A DNA stretch of 64,000 nucleotides from Cronobacter malonaticus LMG 23826 (GTDB taxonomy: Bacteria > Pseudomonadota > Gammaproteobacteria > Enterobacterales > Enterobacteriaceae). Where the stretch lies: assembly GCF_001277215.2 (NCBI RefSeq), contig NZ_CP013940.1, positions 248,001 to 312,000 on the forward strand, written 5' to 3'. The notes below the pieces were generated by a model. That model saw only the letters and a program-made list of their open reading frames with translations. It did no database searches and was not told the origin of the DNA. The position numbers and the translations under genes are program-made. Shown here piece by piece: positions 30,636-43,787 of the stretch (position 1 is the stretch's first letter; each line of letters starts with the position of its first letter).

Positions 30636-32731
30636 TGAAAAAACATTACTACTTCAGCCTGCTGGCGCTGGCGGTCGCTTCCGCCTGCCATGCCGAAACG
30701 TATCCGGCGCCAGTTGGCCCTTCACAAACGGATTTCGGCGGCGTCGGCCTGATGCAGACGCCGACGGCGCGCATGGCGCGCGAGGGCGAGCTGAGCCTGA
30801 ACTATCGCGATAACGATCAGTATCGCTACTACTCCGCTTCTATTCAGCTTTTCCCGTGGCTGGAAACCACGCTGCGCTACACCGACGTGCGTACCCGTGA
30901 ATACTCCAACGTGGATGCGTTTTCCGGCGACCAGACCTATAAAGATAAAGCGTTTGATCTCAAGCTGCGCCTGTGGGAAGAGGGCTACTGGCTGCCGCAG
31001 GTGGCGGTGGGCGCGCGCGATATCGGCGGTACGGGGCTGTTTGACGCCGAATATCTGGTCGCCAGCAAAGCCTGGGGGCCGTTTGATTTCTCGCTCGGTC
31101 TGGGCTGGGGCTATCTCGGCACGAGCGGCAACGTGAAGAACCCGCTCTGCCAGTACGACGATAAATTCTGCTACCGCGACCCGAGCTATCAGCGCGCGGG
31201 CTCCATTGACGGCAGCACGATGTTCCACGGCCCGGCGGCGATTTTCGGCGGTATCGAATACCAGACGCCGTGGCAGCCGCTGCGCCTGAAGCTGGAGTAT
31301 GAAGGTAACAACTATACCCAGGACTTCGCGGGCAAAATCGATCAGAAAAGTAAATTCAACGTGGGCGCGATTTACCGCGTCGCCGACTGGGCGGATGTTA
31401 ACCTGAGCTACGAGCGCGGCAACACCGTGATGTTTGGCTTTACCCTGCGCACTAACTTTAACGATCTGCGTCCGTCTTACACCGACAACCGTCGCCCTGA
31501 ATATGATCCGCAGCCGCAGGACGCGGTGTTGCAGCACAGCGTGGTGGCGAACCAGCTTACTTCGCTGAAATACAATGCCGGGCTTAACGATCCGCAGATT
31601 CAGGTGAAGGGCGATACGCTCTACGTGACGGGCGAGCAGTATAAATACCGTGATTCGCGTGAAGGGATCGAGCGCGCCAACCGCATCATCATGAATGACC
31701 TGCCGCAGGGCGTGAACCGTATCCGCGTGACCGAAACGCGTCTCAACATGCCGCAGGTCACAACAGAGACTGATGTGGCGAGCCTGAAGCGACACCTGGA
31801 AGGCGAGCCGCTTGGCCATGAGACGCCGCTCGCACAGCAGCGCATGACGCCGGTCGTTGCCGAGAACCCGGAACAGGGCTGGTATATTGAGAAATCGCGC
31901 TTTAACATCGCGCTCAATCCGGTGCTGAACCAGTCCATCGGCGGCCCGGAAAACTTCTACATGTACCAGTTGGGCCTGATGGGCACCGCCGACTGGTGGA
32001 TGACTGACCACCTGCTGACGTCCGGCAGCGTGTTTGTGAACCTAGCGAACAACTACGACAAGTTCAATTACACCGACCCGAAAGACAATTCACCGCTGCC
32101 GCGCGTGCGTACCCGCGTGCGTGAATATGTGGAGAACAACTATTACGTAAACAACCTGCAGGCGAACTACTTCCAGCATCTGGGCGGCGATTTCTACGGC
32201 CAGATCTACGCGGGCTATCTGGAAACCATGTATGCCGGCGCGGGCGCGGAAGTGCTGTGGCGTCCGGTGGACAGCAACTGGGCGTTCGGTATTAACGGCA
32301 ACTACGTGAAGCAGCGCGACTGGACCAGCCCGCAGAATATGATGAAATTCACCGATTACAGCGTGAAAACCGGTCATCTGACCGCGTACTGGACGCCGCC
32401 GTTTGCGCAGGATGTGCTGATTAAAGCGAGCGTCGGGCAGTATCTGGCAGGTGATAAGGGCGGCACGCTGGAGGTCGCGAAACACTTCGACAGCGGAATT
32501 GTGGTGGGCGCGTACGCGACTATCACTAATGTGTCGCCGGAGGAGTACGGCGAGGGCGATTTCACCAAGGGCGTGTATGTGTCGGTGCCGTTTGATCTCT
32601 TCACCACAAGCCCAACCCGCAGCCGCGCCGCGATCGGCTGGACGCCGCTCACCCGTGACGGTGGTCAGATGCTGGGCCGTAAGTTTGATCTCTATAGCAT
32701 GACCAGCGATAAGAGCCTGAACTTCCGGTAA
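30635..32731 (+). CDS. yjbH: Outer-membrane protein YjbH of the exopolysaccharide operon
   Basis: 698-residue predicted outer-membrane beta-barrel protein (YjbH/GfcD family). Signal peptide [20 protein letters not shown], mature from ETYPAP. Conserved opening [20 protein letters not shown]. Alternating aromatic strands throughout and a C-terminal end KSLNFR with a near-terminal aromatic. Two probable barrel halves flank a central region (about 310-420). Likely the export channel for the polysaccharide. Last gene of the operon; followed by a REP pair. Confidence 0.93.
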   Translation: MKKHYYFSLLALAVASACHAETYPAPVGPSQTDFGGVGLMQTPTARMAREGELSLNYRDNDQYRYYSASIQLFPWLETTLRYTDVRTREYSNVDAFSGDQTYKDKAFDLKLRLWEEGYWLPQVAVGARDIGGTGLFDAEYLVASKAWGPFDFSLGLGWGYLGTSGNVKNPLCQYDDKFCYRDPSYQRAGSIDGSTMFHGPAAIFGGIEYQTPWQPLRLKLEYEGNNYTQDFAGKIDQKSKFNVGAIYRVADWADVNLSYERGNTVMFGFTLRTNFNDLRPSYTDNRRPEYDPQPQDAVLQHSVVANQLTSLKYNAGLNDPQIQVKGDTLYVTGEQYKYRDSREGIERANRIIMNDLPQGVNRIRVTETRLNMPQVTTETDVASLKRHLEGEPLGHETPLAQQRMTPVVAENPEQGWYIEKSRFNIALNPVLNQSIGGPENFYMYQLGLMGTADWWMTDHLLTSGSVFVNLANNYDKFNYTDPKDNSPLPRVRTRVREYVENNYYVNNLQANYFQHLGGDFYGQIYAGYLETMYAGAGAEVLWRPVDSNWAFGINGNYVKQRDWTSPQNMMKFTDYSVKTGHLTAYWTPPFAQDVLIKASVGQYLAGDKGGTLEVAKHFDSGIVVGAYATITNVSPEEYGEGDFTKGVYVSVPFDLFTTSPTRSRAAIGWTPLTRDGGQMLGRKFDLYSMTSDKSLNFR

Positions 32732-32779
32732 TCGTGCGGTGGTTCAGGTTTACGGAGCGGTGGGTAGTTTATGTGGGAT

Positions 32780-32870
32780 GGTGGGTGCGCTTCGCTTACC
32801 CACCCTACGGATGGCCCCTGTTCAACGGTGGGTGAGATGTTGTAGGGCGGGTAAGCGCAGCGCACCCGCC
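32780..32870. repeat. REP-like palindrome pair after yjbH
   Basis: GGTGGGTGCGCTTCGCTTAC followed by CCACCCTA (32780-32807) and the inverted GTAGGGCGGGTAAGCGCAGC followed by GCACCCGCC (32842-32870). It lies between the convergent yjbH and the acyltransferase gene. Confidence 0.9.
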
Positions 32871-32883
32871 ACGCAATGGAATG

Positions 32884-33354
32884 CTACAACCGCCGCAACA
32901 ACCGCGCCGGGTTACCGGCGTACACCCCTTTCTCGGTAATCGACTTTGTCACCACGCTGCCTGCGCCAATCACCGCGCCGTCGCAAATCGACACCGCGAG
33001 AATGGTCGCATTGCTGCCAATCGACACGCCATTACCAATCACAATCCGCCCCCAACTCTCGCTGTCCGGGTCCGGCTTGCCGTCCCGAAACATGTCGTTG
33101 GCGAACATCACGCCGTGACCGATAAAACAATCTTCGCCAATGGTCACGTACTCGCAAATAAACGTATGCGACTGCACCCGCGTACCGCGCCCGATTCGGG
33201 AATGGCGCTGGATCTCCACAAACGGGCCGACAAACACCTCGTCGCCCAGCTCGCAGCCATATACGTTGGCGGGCTGATAAATCACCACGTCGCGCCCGAC
33301 GCTCACATCGCGCACGGCCACTTCACGCAGTTCAGGCACAGGCGTCGTCATCAC
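32884..33354 (-). CDS. Left-handed beta-helix acyltransferase
   Basis: 156 residues built almost entirely of hexapeptide repeats (IGRGTRVQSHTFICEYVTIG, IGNGVSIGSNATILAVSICD), with the conserved FIGHGVMFANDMF loop and the closing VVTKSITEKGVYAGNPARLLRRL. This is the pattern of WbbJ/WlbB-type sugar O- or N-acetyltransferases. The substrate is unknown. It overlaps the upstream racemase-family gene by 4 nt (ATGA type), implying coupled translation. The pair replaces psiE-xylE of E. coli K-12 between yjbH and malG. Confidence 0.85.
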   Translation of the reverse strand: MMTTPVPELREVAVRDVSVGRDVVIYQPANVYGCELGDEVFVGPFVEIQRHSRIGRGTRVQSHTFICEYVTIGEDCFIGHGVMFANDMFRDGKPDPDSESWGRIVIGNGVSIGSNATILAVSICDGAVIGAGSVVTKSITEKGVYAGNPARLLRRL

Positions 33355-33995
33355 GCACGCTCCCGCTCAACACGCGCGACAATCTGCGCCAGCGCGGCGC
33401 GTGGGCTGGTGAGCAGTTTAGGGTGGCTGAAATAACGCTCCGCGCCTGCCATGGAAGCCTGCGCCAGCGCCACGCAGCCTGCGCCGCGCGCGAAGGCCTG
33501 CTGAGTGGCTTCGGCGACGCGCTGGTGAAAGGCGTCGTGCTGACCGCTCTGAAACAGCGCCCAGGCATCAGGGATAATCTCAACGCCAAGCGGCGTGGTC
33601 GGCGGGAGTGTTGCACGAAACAGCGCGGCAGTCGGGTGCAGCGTAGTCGGCGCGGCGCAGAGCACCACAACGGGCTGTCCGGCGGTGACTGCCGCCTGCG
33701 CCAGCGCGCGATCAACACGCATAATGCCCGGGTCCTGCGCGAGAAAATCAGCGGCGGAGCCCAGCGTGGAGCAGGTGAGCAGCACCACGTCGGCGTCGGT
33801 GCGCAGATCCGCGAGCGCGGCGATTGTCTCTTTTTCAATCTCGGGCGTGACGCCGCCTGCGGCTTGCGCCTGTTCAAGCAGGTGCGGCATCACTTTATGG
33901 GTTATTAAGGCGTCTTGCGGGAGATTCAGCGCGCGGGCAGCTTCATCAAAAACCGCCACATTGCTTTGCGCCGTATGCAGGCAGGCTATTTTCAT
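33351..33995 (-). CDS. Asp/Glu/hydantoin racemase family protein
   Basis: 214 residues of the aspartate/glutamate racemase superfamily. Both cysteines expected for the two-base mechanism are present in family context: LLTCSTLGSAADF (about residue 75) and AGCVALAQASMAG (about residue 176). The N-terminus MKIACLHTAQSNVAVFDEA is typical of the amino-acid racemase subgroup. The substrate is not known. The first gene of a two-gene unit with the hexapeptide acyltransferase. Joint modification of an amino-acid or amino-sugar product is conceivable but unsupported beyond adjacency. Confidence 0.82.
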   Translation of the reverse strand: MKIACLHTAQSNVAVFDEAARALNLPQDALITHKVMPHLLEQAQAAGGVTPEIEKETIAALADLRTDADVVLLTCSTLGSAADFLAQDPGIMRVDRALAQAAVTAGQPVVVLCAAPTTLHPTAALFRATLPPTTPLGVEIIPDAWALFQSGQHDAFHQRVAEATQQAFARGAGCVALAQASMAGAERYFSHPKLLTSPRAALAQIVARVERERA

Positions 33996-34115
33996 CTTCT
34001 TTCCCTGTTATCAGTAAGCGTTACGGTGCCAGCCTCTCGCGGGCCGGGCAAAACCTGAACCTTTAACTATAGACGCTCGCTGCGTTTTTAGTCTTGCCAC
34101 AGCCCGAGCGCCCAT

Positions 34116-34144
34116 AAAAAAAGGCGGCACGAGGGCCGCCAAAA
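34116..34144 (-). terminator. Terminator of malEFG
   Basis: On the minus strand GGCGGC-CCTCGT-GCCGCC is followed by seven T (plus-strand A run 34116-34122), about 60 nt after the malG stop. Confidence 0.85.
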
Positions 34145-34202
34145 GTGACTTCTTAGTCAGGGATACAATGGTACTACAGTGGCAAAATAACGATGAAGAG
34201 AC

Positions 34203-35093
34203 TTAACCCTTAACGCCCCCCGCCGTGAGGCCGCTTACCAGCCAGCGCTGTGCCAGCAGGAAGACCACGGTAATCGGGATGGCTGACAGCACAGCCGCCG
34301 CCGCGAAATCGCCCCACAGGTAGTTTTGCGGGTTGAGATATTGCTGCATGCCGACCGCCAGCGTGTAGCTATCGACATCACGTAGCAGCAGCGAGGCGAC
34401 CGGTACTTCCGTAATCGCGCCGATAAACGAAAGAATAAAGACCACCGCAAGGATAGGCACCGACAGCGGCAGCAGCACCAGACGAAACGCCTGCCACGGT
34501 GTCGCGCCATCCAGCGCCGCCGCTTCTTCAAGCGATCCGTCAATCGTTTCGAAATAGCCTTTGATTGTCCAGACATGTAGCGCGATGCCGCCCAGATAGG
34601 CGAAGATCACGCCGCCGTGCGTATTAAGCCCGATAAAGGGAATGTACTGGCCGAGACGGTCAAACAGGGCGTAGAGCGCCACCAGCGACAGCACCGCCGG
34701 GAACATCTGGAAAATCAACATGCCTTTCAGCAGCGCGCCTTTACCCGGGAAACGCATACGGGCGAAGGCATAGGCGCAGGTGGTGGAGAGCGCCACGATG
34801 CCTGCCGCGGTAATGCCCGCGATTTTCACCGAGTTCCACAGCCACAGCAGCACCGGGAACGGCGGCGGCGTTACGCGGCCATCGGCGTGCTCCACGCTGA
34901 AACCGAGCGCCAGCCGCCAGTGCTCCCAGGAGATTTGATCCGGGATGAGGCTACCGGTCGCGAAGTTGCCGGGGCGCAGCGAAATCGCCACGACCATCAA
35001 CAGCGGAAACATAATGGCGGCGATAAACGCCAGCAGCAGCAGATGTGTCGCCAGCAGACGCAGCTTTTGCGATTTGGGTTGCACCATAGCCAT
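34203..35093 (-). CDS. malG: Maltose/maltodextrin ABC transporter permease MalG
   Basis: Inner-membrane subunit of MalFGK2. 296 residues, as in E. coli, with six transmembrane segments. The cytoplasmic EAA loop [21 protein letters not shown], which docks onto MalK, is intact. It lies 11 nt after malF and is followed by a terminator. Part of the MalT-controlled malEFG operon. Confidence 0.98.
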   Translation of the reverse strand: MAMVQPKSQKLRLLATHLLLLAFIAAIMFPLLMVVAISLRPGNFATGSLIPDQISWEHWRLALGFSVEHADGRVTPPPFPVLLWLWNSVKIAGITAAGIVALSTTCAYAFARMRFPGKGALLKGMLIFQMFPAVLSLVALYALFDRLGQYIPFIGLNTHGGVIFAYLGGIALHVWTIKGYFETIDGSLEEAAALDGATPWQAFRLVLLPLSVPILAVVFILSFIGAITEVPVASLLLRDVDSYTLAVGMQQYLNPQNYLWGDFAAAAVLSAIPITVVFLLAQRWLVSGLTAGGVKG

Positions 35094-35104
35094 GTGGGAT
35101 CTCC

Positions 35105-36649
35105 TTAATCAAACTTAATGCGCGTGGCTTTGAGGTTCACGACCGCCAGCGCGCCCACCAGCAGGAAGATAAGCGTGGCGATAGCCGCCGCGAGGCCAAA
35201 GTCCTGACCGCCGCCGCCTTCAAAGGCGATACGCCAGGTGTAGCTCACGAGCAAGTCGGTATAGCCCGCAGGCGTCGTGGTGCCGATGCGGTCCGGGCCG
35301 CCGTTGGTTAACAGCAGGATCAGCACGAAGTTATTAAAGTTAAACGCGAAGCTTGCGATCATCAGCGGCGTTAGCGGCTTGATAAGCAACGGGAACGTGA
35401 TTTTAAAGAAGTTCTGGAACGGACCGGCGCCGTCCATTGCGGAGGCCTCGTAGAGATCGTCCGGGATAGCTTTCAGCAGCCCCATGCAGAGGATCATCAT
35501 GTACGGATAGCCAAGCCAGGTGTTGACGATGATGATCATGGTGCGCGCGGTCGTCGGGTCGGTAAACCACGCCGGCTTGATGCCAAACAGCGCGCTCAGC
35601 ATCATGTTGATCTCACCAAAACTCTGGTTGAACAGCCCTTTGAAAATCAGAATGGAAATAAACGACGGCACCGCATACGGCAGAATGAGCAGCACGCGGT
35701 AGATGGCTTTACCCTTCAGCGATTCCCACTGCACCAGGCACGCCAGCACCATGCCGACCGCCACCGTCAGCACGACGGTCAGCGCCGCGAAGACGACCGT
35801 CCAGACGAAGATGGCCATAAATGGTTTCTGGATGCCTTCATCGGCAAAGACGCGCAGGAAATTATCCCAGCCGATGGTCACGGTGTAACCCGGGCTGAGC
35901 TTCTCATCGCCCCACTGGCCGTCGGCGTTCACCGACTGATAAAAGCCGATATCGTTGTTCGGGCGGTATTTCACGCCGCTCTGATTATTAGTGAGCGTGC
36001 CGTCACCGGCGAGCGTATAGAGCGGACGGGTGCCGGAGAACTGGCGCAGCGAACTCATAACGAGCTGGCTTTCGTCCGGCAGTTCGGCGGTGATCTGGTT
36101 CAGCGCCTGGCGATTCTGAGTGATAACACGCAGGCTGGCGCGTTCGCCTTCCGGCAGGGCAGGCGCGGCGGAAAGCTTCAGTTTCTGCTCGCCGCCAAAT
36201 TTAAACGGTTCAGAGACATAATAGTTGCCGCTGGCGCCGTCCGTGAGGGCCAGACGCCACTGATCGCCTGCGGGATACAGGCCAAAGGTGTAGCTTTCGC
36301 CCGCCTGATATTTACGATCCATCAGCACTTCACGCGCGCGCTCCTGCGTGAGCTGGTTGGTGCTGCTGTAGTTGGTAAAGGCGATGGCGATGGTGCAGGC
36401 GAGCGGAAAGAGCACGAAAAGCCCCATGCCCGCGAGACCCGGATAAACATAACGCCACGCGTAGGCGCGGCGATTCGCGAAAATGTAGAGGCCAATTGAG
36501 CTTAAAATCAGCGTCATGATGGCGAACAGGTATTCCCCCTGTGCGTACATTAAAACGACAAGGTAACCCACCAGTAAGCCCAGCAGACCAATCGCCGACC
36601 ATTTCAGCGCGTCGCTTTGCCACCAGTGTTTCTTTTTAATGACATCCAT
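35105..36649 (-). CDS. malF: Maltose/maltodextrin ABC transporter permease MalF
   Basis: Inner-membrane subunit of MalFGK2. The start [17 protein letters not shown] gives 514 residues, the E. coli length; a longer in-frame reading begins within the REP cluster and is rejected. Eight transmembrane segments are expected, with the large periplasmic P2 loop (about 95-275) unique to MalF. EAA loop [26 protein letters not shown] present. The 228-nt gap to malE is occupied by REP-like hairpins. Confidence 0.98.
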   Translation of the reverse strand: MDVIKKKHWWQSDALKWSAIGLLGLLVGYLVVLMYAQGEYLFAIMTLILSSIGLYIFANRRAYAWRYVYPGLAGMGLFVLFPLACTIAIAFTNYSSTNQLTQERAREVLMDRKYQAGESYTFGLYPAGDQWRLALTDGASGNYYVSEPFKFGGEQKLKLSAAPALPEGERASLRVITQNRQALNQITAELPDESQLVMSSLRQFSGTRPLYTLAGDGTLTNNQSGVKYRPNNDIGFYQSVNADGQWGDEKLSPGYTVTIGWDNFLRVFADEGIQKPFMAIFVWTVVFAALTVVLTVAVGMVLACLVQWESLKGKAIYRVLLILPYAVPSFISILIFKGLFNQSFGEINMMLSALFGIKPAWFTDPTTARTMIIIVNTWLGYPYMMILCMGLLKAIPDDLYEASAMDGAGPFQNFFKITFPLLIKPLTPLMIASFAFNFNNFVLILLLTNGGPDRIGTTTPAGYTDLLVSYTWRIAFEGGGGQDFGLAAAIATLIFLLVGALAVVNLKATRIKFD

Positions 36650-36718
36650 GGGGATAATCCTCAACAACGATGAAAACGTAGGTGTGGCCGTGCCACGGTG
36701 TAATGCCTTACAGGGTGT

Positions 36719-36866
36719 GGTGGGTGCGTTACGCTTGCCCACCTGCTTTTGTTCGTGGGGGCGCTTCGCTTACCCACCCTACATGATGTTTGCGGGTGCG
36801 CTTCGCTTACCCACCGTAAATCTCTGAGAATGGTTTTGTAGGGCGGGTAAGCAAAGCGCACCCGCC
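36719..36866. repeat. Cluster of four REP-like palindromes between malE and malF
   Basis: Four palindromes: 36719-36743, 36755-36780 and 36792-36815 in one orientation (core GCGCTTCGCTTACCCACC) and 36838-36866 inverted (GTAGGGCGGGTAAGCAAAGC then GCACCCGCC). In E. coli the same intergenic region holds two classical REPs that stabilise malE mRNA; here the position is kept but the repeat family differs. Confidence 0.92.
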
Positions 36867-36877
36867 ATTAACAACCG

Positions 36878-40937
<4,060 letters not shown>

Positions 40938-40957
40938 TCACGCGTTAGCGTAGTAAC

Positions 40958-40979
40958 AAGAGGGGCGCAAGCCCCTCTT
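40958..40979 (+). terminator. Hairpin between lamB and malM
   Basis: AAGAGGGGC-GCAA-GCCCCTCTT, a perfect 9-bp stem with a GNRA loop, 21 nt after the lamB stop, without a T tract. Likely an mRNA 3'-end stabiliser or partial terminator inside the operon. Confidence 0.6.
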
Positions 40980-41060
40980 AACCCTCATTGAAAAGTACAG
41001 ATTTTCGGGAAGCGCGCTATTGCCTGGCTACCGTTTCCCTCTCCACCCGAGGTAATAAAA

Positions 41061-42002
41061 ATGAAAAAACGTCTCGTCGCATTATGCTTAAGCGCAGGGC
41101 TGCTCGCAGGCCTGCCCGCCGTCAGCTTCGCTGATGTGAATATCGTGCCGCAGAATACCGCCGCGGCGCCATCCATTCCGGCCGGTGAATTGCAGCGCCT
41201 GACCTGGACGCCCGTCGCGCAGTCGCAAACCCAGACCACCGATCTCGCCGCCGTGGGGCAGACCCTCAACGTGCCGGGCATTACCGGTAAAGTCGCCGCG
41301 TACAGCGTGCCAGCCAATATTGGTGAATTAACCATTACGCTCACCAGCCTTGCGAACAAACAGACCGGCATTTACGCCCCGAACGTGCTGGTGCTGGATC
41401 AAAACTTAACGCCTGCCGCGTACTTCCCGAGCAATTACTTTACCTATCAGGAACCGGGCGTGGTCTCTGAAGACCGCCTCGAAGGCGTTATCAAACTGAC
41501 TCCTGCGCTGGGGCAGCAGAAACTGTACCTGCTGGTTTTCACCACGCCGCAGGATCTGCAGAAGACCACCACCATGACCAACCCGGCGAAGGCGTACGCC
41601 AAAGGCGTGGGTAACGCCGTGCCGGATATCGCCGATCCGGTGGCGCGTCATACGCCTGACGGCAAGCTTAAATTGAAAGTGAGCACTAACTCCGCATCCA
41701 GCGTTCTGGTCGGCCCGCTGTTCGGCTCTTCCAGCCCGTCGTCTGTGACGGTCGGCAACACCGCAGCGCCTGCTACAGCTTATTCCGCACCAGCGCCTGC
41801 CGCACCGGCGGCTGCGCCCGCTCCTGCCGCGAAGCGCGAGCCGGTGCTTAACGACACTGAAGCCTATTTCAACCGCGCCATTAAAGAGGCGGTCGCGAAA
41901 GGCGATGTCGATAAAGCGCTGAAACTGCTGGATGAAGCGGAGCGTCTCGGCTCTACCACAGCACGTCAGACTTTTATCAGCAGCGTAAAAGGCAAGGGGT
42001 GA
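41061..42002 (+). CDS. malM: Maltose operon periplasmic protein MalM
   Basis: 313-residue periplasmic protein of unknown exact role, co-regulated with lamB. Signal peptide MKKRLVALCLSAGLLAGLPA then VSFA, cut before DVNIVP. An Ala/Pro-rich linker (about 235-265) joins a beta-rich N-terminal domain to a small helical C-terminal end (YFNRAIKEAVAKGDVDKALK). It carries EGVIKLTPALGQQKLYLLVF typical of the family. Last gene of the malK operon. Confidence 0.95.
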   Translation: MKKRLVALCLSAGLLAGLPAVSFADVNIVPQNTAAAPSIPAGELQRLTWTPVAQSQTQTTDLAAVGQTLNVPGITGKVAAYSVPANIGELTITLTSLANKQTGIYAPNVLVLDQNLTPAAYFPSNYFTYQEPGVVSEDRLEGVIKLTPALGQQKLYLLVFTTPQDLQKTTTMTNPAKAYAKGVGNAVPDIADPVARHTPDGKLKLKVSTNSASSVLVGPLFGSSSPSSVTVGNTAAPATAYSAPAPAAPAAAPAPAAKREPVLNDTEAYFNRAIKEAVAKGDVDKALKLLDEAERLGSTTARQTFISSVKGKG

Positions 42003-42184
42003 CAGTCTCCCCACGCTGCTGATGTTTGCAACACCTGGTGCGCTTGCGCGCACCTTTTTTCCTGGCGCAGCATGCCATCCTGTTGCACCCATGTTGCGCT
42101 TTTGTTCGTACTCCTTGTTTCCCCGCCCCCGTTTTGCTGGTTCTGCGTTACAATACGTCCACTTTTGGCCCCGGAGAGTCACGC

Positions 42185-42694
42185 ATGTCCCATCCCGCGC
42201 TGAGACAACTGCGCGCGTTGTCCTTTTTTGACGATATCAGCACGCTTGATAGTTCGCTGCTCGACTGGCTAATGCTGGAAGATTCCATGACCCGCCGTTT
42301 CGAAGGTTTTTGCCAGCGTGTGACGGTCGACATACTGTTTGAGGGCTTTGTCGGCCCCGAGGCGCTGGAGGAAGAGGGCGAGTTTTTGCCTCAGGAGCCG
42401 CGCTACTGGCTGCGCGAAATTCTGCTGTGCGGCGACGGCGTGCCCTGGCTGGTCGGGCGCACAGTGGTGCCGGAGTCTACACTTTGTGGGCCAGAGCTGG
42501 CGTTGCAGCAGCTCGGTACCACGCCGCTGGGCCGTTATCTCTTTACCTCATCCACCCTCACGCGTGATTTTATCCAGCCGGGCCGCAGCGACGAACTCTG
42601 GGGACGCCGCTCTCTGCTGAGGCTTTCCGGCAAACCGCTGCTGCTGACTGAACTGTTTTTACCTGCATCACCTTTGTACGGAGAGGAAAAATAA
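42185..42694 (+). CDS. ubiC: Chorismate lyase
   Basis: Converts chorismate to 4-hydroxybenzoate and pyruvate, the entry to ubiquinone. The start [15 protein letters not shown] gives 169 residues (E. coli 165); the upstream frame lacks conservation. Conserved [20 protein letters not shown] and GRRSLL. The stop and the ubiA start overlap as TAATG, so the two are translationally coupled. Confidence 0.97.
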   Translation: MSHPALRQLRALSFFDDISTLDSSLLDWLMLEDSMTRRFEGFCQRVTVDILFEGFVGPEALEEEGEFLPQEPRYWLREILLCGDGVPWLVGRTVVPESTLCGPELALQQLGTTPLGRYLFTSSTLTRDFIQPGRSDELWGRRSLLRLSGKPLLLTELFLPASPLYGEEK

Positions 42695-43566
42695 TGGAGT
42701 GGAGCCTGACGCAGAATAAGCTGCTCGCCTATCACCGCCTGATGCGCACCGATAAGCCGATTGGCGCGTTACTGCTGCTCTGGCCGACGCTGTGGGCGCT
42801 CTGGGTCGCGTCGCCTGGCGTGCCGCCGCTGTGGATACTCGCAGTGTTTGTGGCGGGTGTCTGGCTGATGCGCGCCGCAGGCTGCGTCGTGAATGATTAC
42901 GCCGACCGTAAATTTGACGGGCACGTAAAGCGCACCGCGCATCGGCCGCTGCCGAGCGGCGACGTGACCGAAAAAGAGGCGCGCAATCTGTTCGTTATTC
43001 TGGTGCTGCTGTCATTTTTGCTGGTGCTAACGCTGAATGTGAAAACCATTCTGCTCTCGGTGGCAGCGCTGGCGCTGGCCTGGATGTATCCGTTTATGAA
43101 GCGCTACACCCATCTGCCGCAGGTGGTGCTGGGTGCTGCGTTTGGCTGGTCAATTCCAATGGCGTTTTGCGCGGTGAGTGAATCGCTGCCGTTGAGCTGC
43201 TGGCTGATGTTTTTCGCCAATATCTGCTGGGCGGTGGCGTACGATACGGAATATGCGATGGTCGATCGCGATGACGACGTGAAAATCGGCGTTAAGTCGA
43301 CGGCCATTCTTTTCGGACGCCACGACAAGCTGATTATCGGGCTGTTGCAGATAGCCGTGCTGGCGCTGCTTGGCACAGTCGGCTGGCTGAACGGTCTGGG
43401 GGCGTTTTACTATGCCGGTCTCGCAGGCGCGGGCGCGCTGTTTATCTGGCAGCAAAAAATCATCGCCGGGCGCGATCGCGACGCCTGTTTCCGCGCCTTT
43501 TTGAATAATAACTACGTGGGGTTGCTGGTGTTTATCGGCCTGGCGTTAAGTTATCTGAAGTTCTGA
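42694..43566 (+). CDS. ubiA: 4-hydroxybenzoate polyprenyltransferase
   Basis: Integral inner-membrane prenyltransferase that attaches the octaprenyl tail to 4-hydroxybenzoate. 290 residues, as in E. coli. Both Asp-rich Mg2+-prenyl-diphosphate motifs are present: [15 protein letters not shown] and [17 protein letters not shown]. About eight or nine hydrophobic segments. Overlaps ubiC by one base; followed by a terminator. Confidence 0.98.
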   Translation: MEWSLTQNKLLAYHRLMRTDKPIGALLLLWPTLWALWVASPGVPPLWILAVFVAGVWLMRAAGCVVNDYADRKFDGHVKRTAHRPLPSGDVTEKEARNLFVILVLLSFLLVLTLNVKTILLSVAALALAWMYPFMKRYTHLPQVVLGAAFGWSIPMAFCAVSESLPLSCWLMFFANICWAVAYDTEYAMVDRDDDVKIGVKSTAILFGRHDKLIIGLLQIAVLALLGTVGWLNGLGAFYYAGLAGAGALFIWQQKIIAGRDRDACFRAFLNNNYVGLLVFIGLALSYLKF

Positions 43567-43567
43567 T

Positions 43568-43592
43568 AAAAGCGGGGAAACCCGCTTTTTTT
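43568..43592 (+). terminator. ubiCA terminator
   Basis: AAAGCGGG-GAAA-CCCGCTTTTTTT: 6-7-bp stem with GNRA-type loop and a T run, directly after the ubiA stop. Confidence 0.9.
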
Positions 43593-43616
43593 ATGGCTGA
43601 CGGCCGTGCGGTGATG

Positions 43617-43698
43617 GCGGGTACGCTGCGCTTACCCGCCCTACATTTTTTCGGCGAGCAAGATTATGAGTAGGGTGGGTAAGCGAAGCGCACCCACC
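43617..43698. repeat. REP-like palindrome pair between ubiA and plsB
   Basis: GGCGGGTACGCTGCGCTTAC followed by CCGCCCTAC (43617-43644) and the inverted GTAGGGTGGGTAAGCGAAGC followed by GCACCCACC (43670-43698), between the two convergent terminators. Confidence 0.9.
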
Positions 43699-43737
43699 AC
43701 CCACAGCGTTATCAGCCATTACCCCTGTTTTCCGCCA

Positions 43738-43763
43738 ATAAAAAAGGCGGGTTTCCCCGCCTT
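43738..43763 (-). terminator. plsB terminator
   Basis: Minus strand: AAGGCGGG-GAAA-CCCGCCTT followed by TTTTTATT, 25 nt after the plsB stop. Confidence 0.9.
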
Positions 43764-43787
43764 ATTACTGTCTGTCGCCAGACTCAA

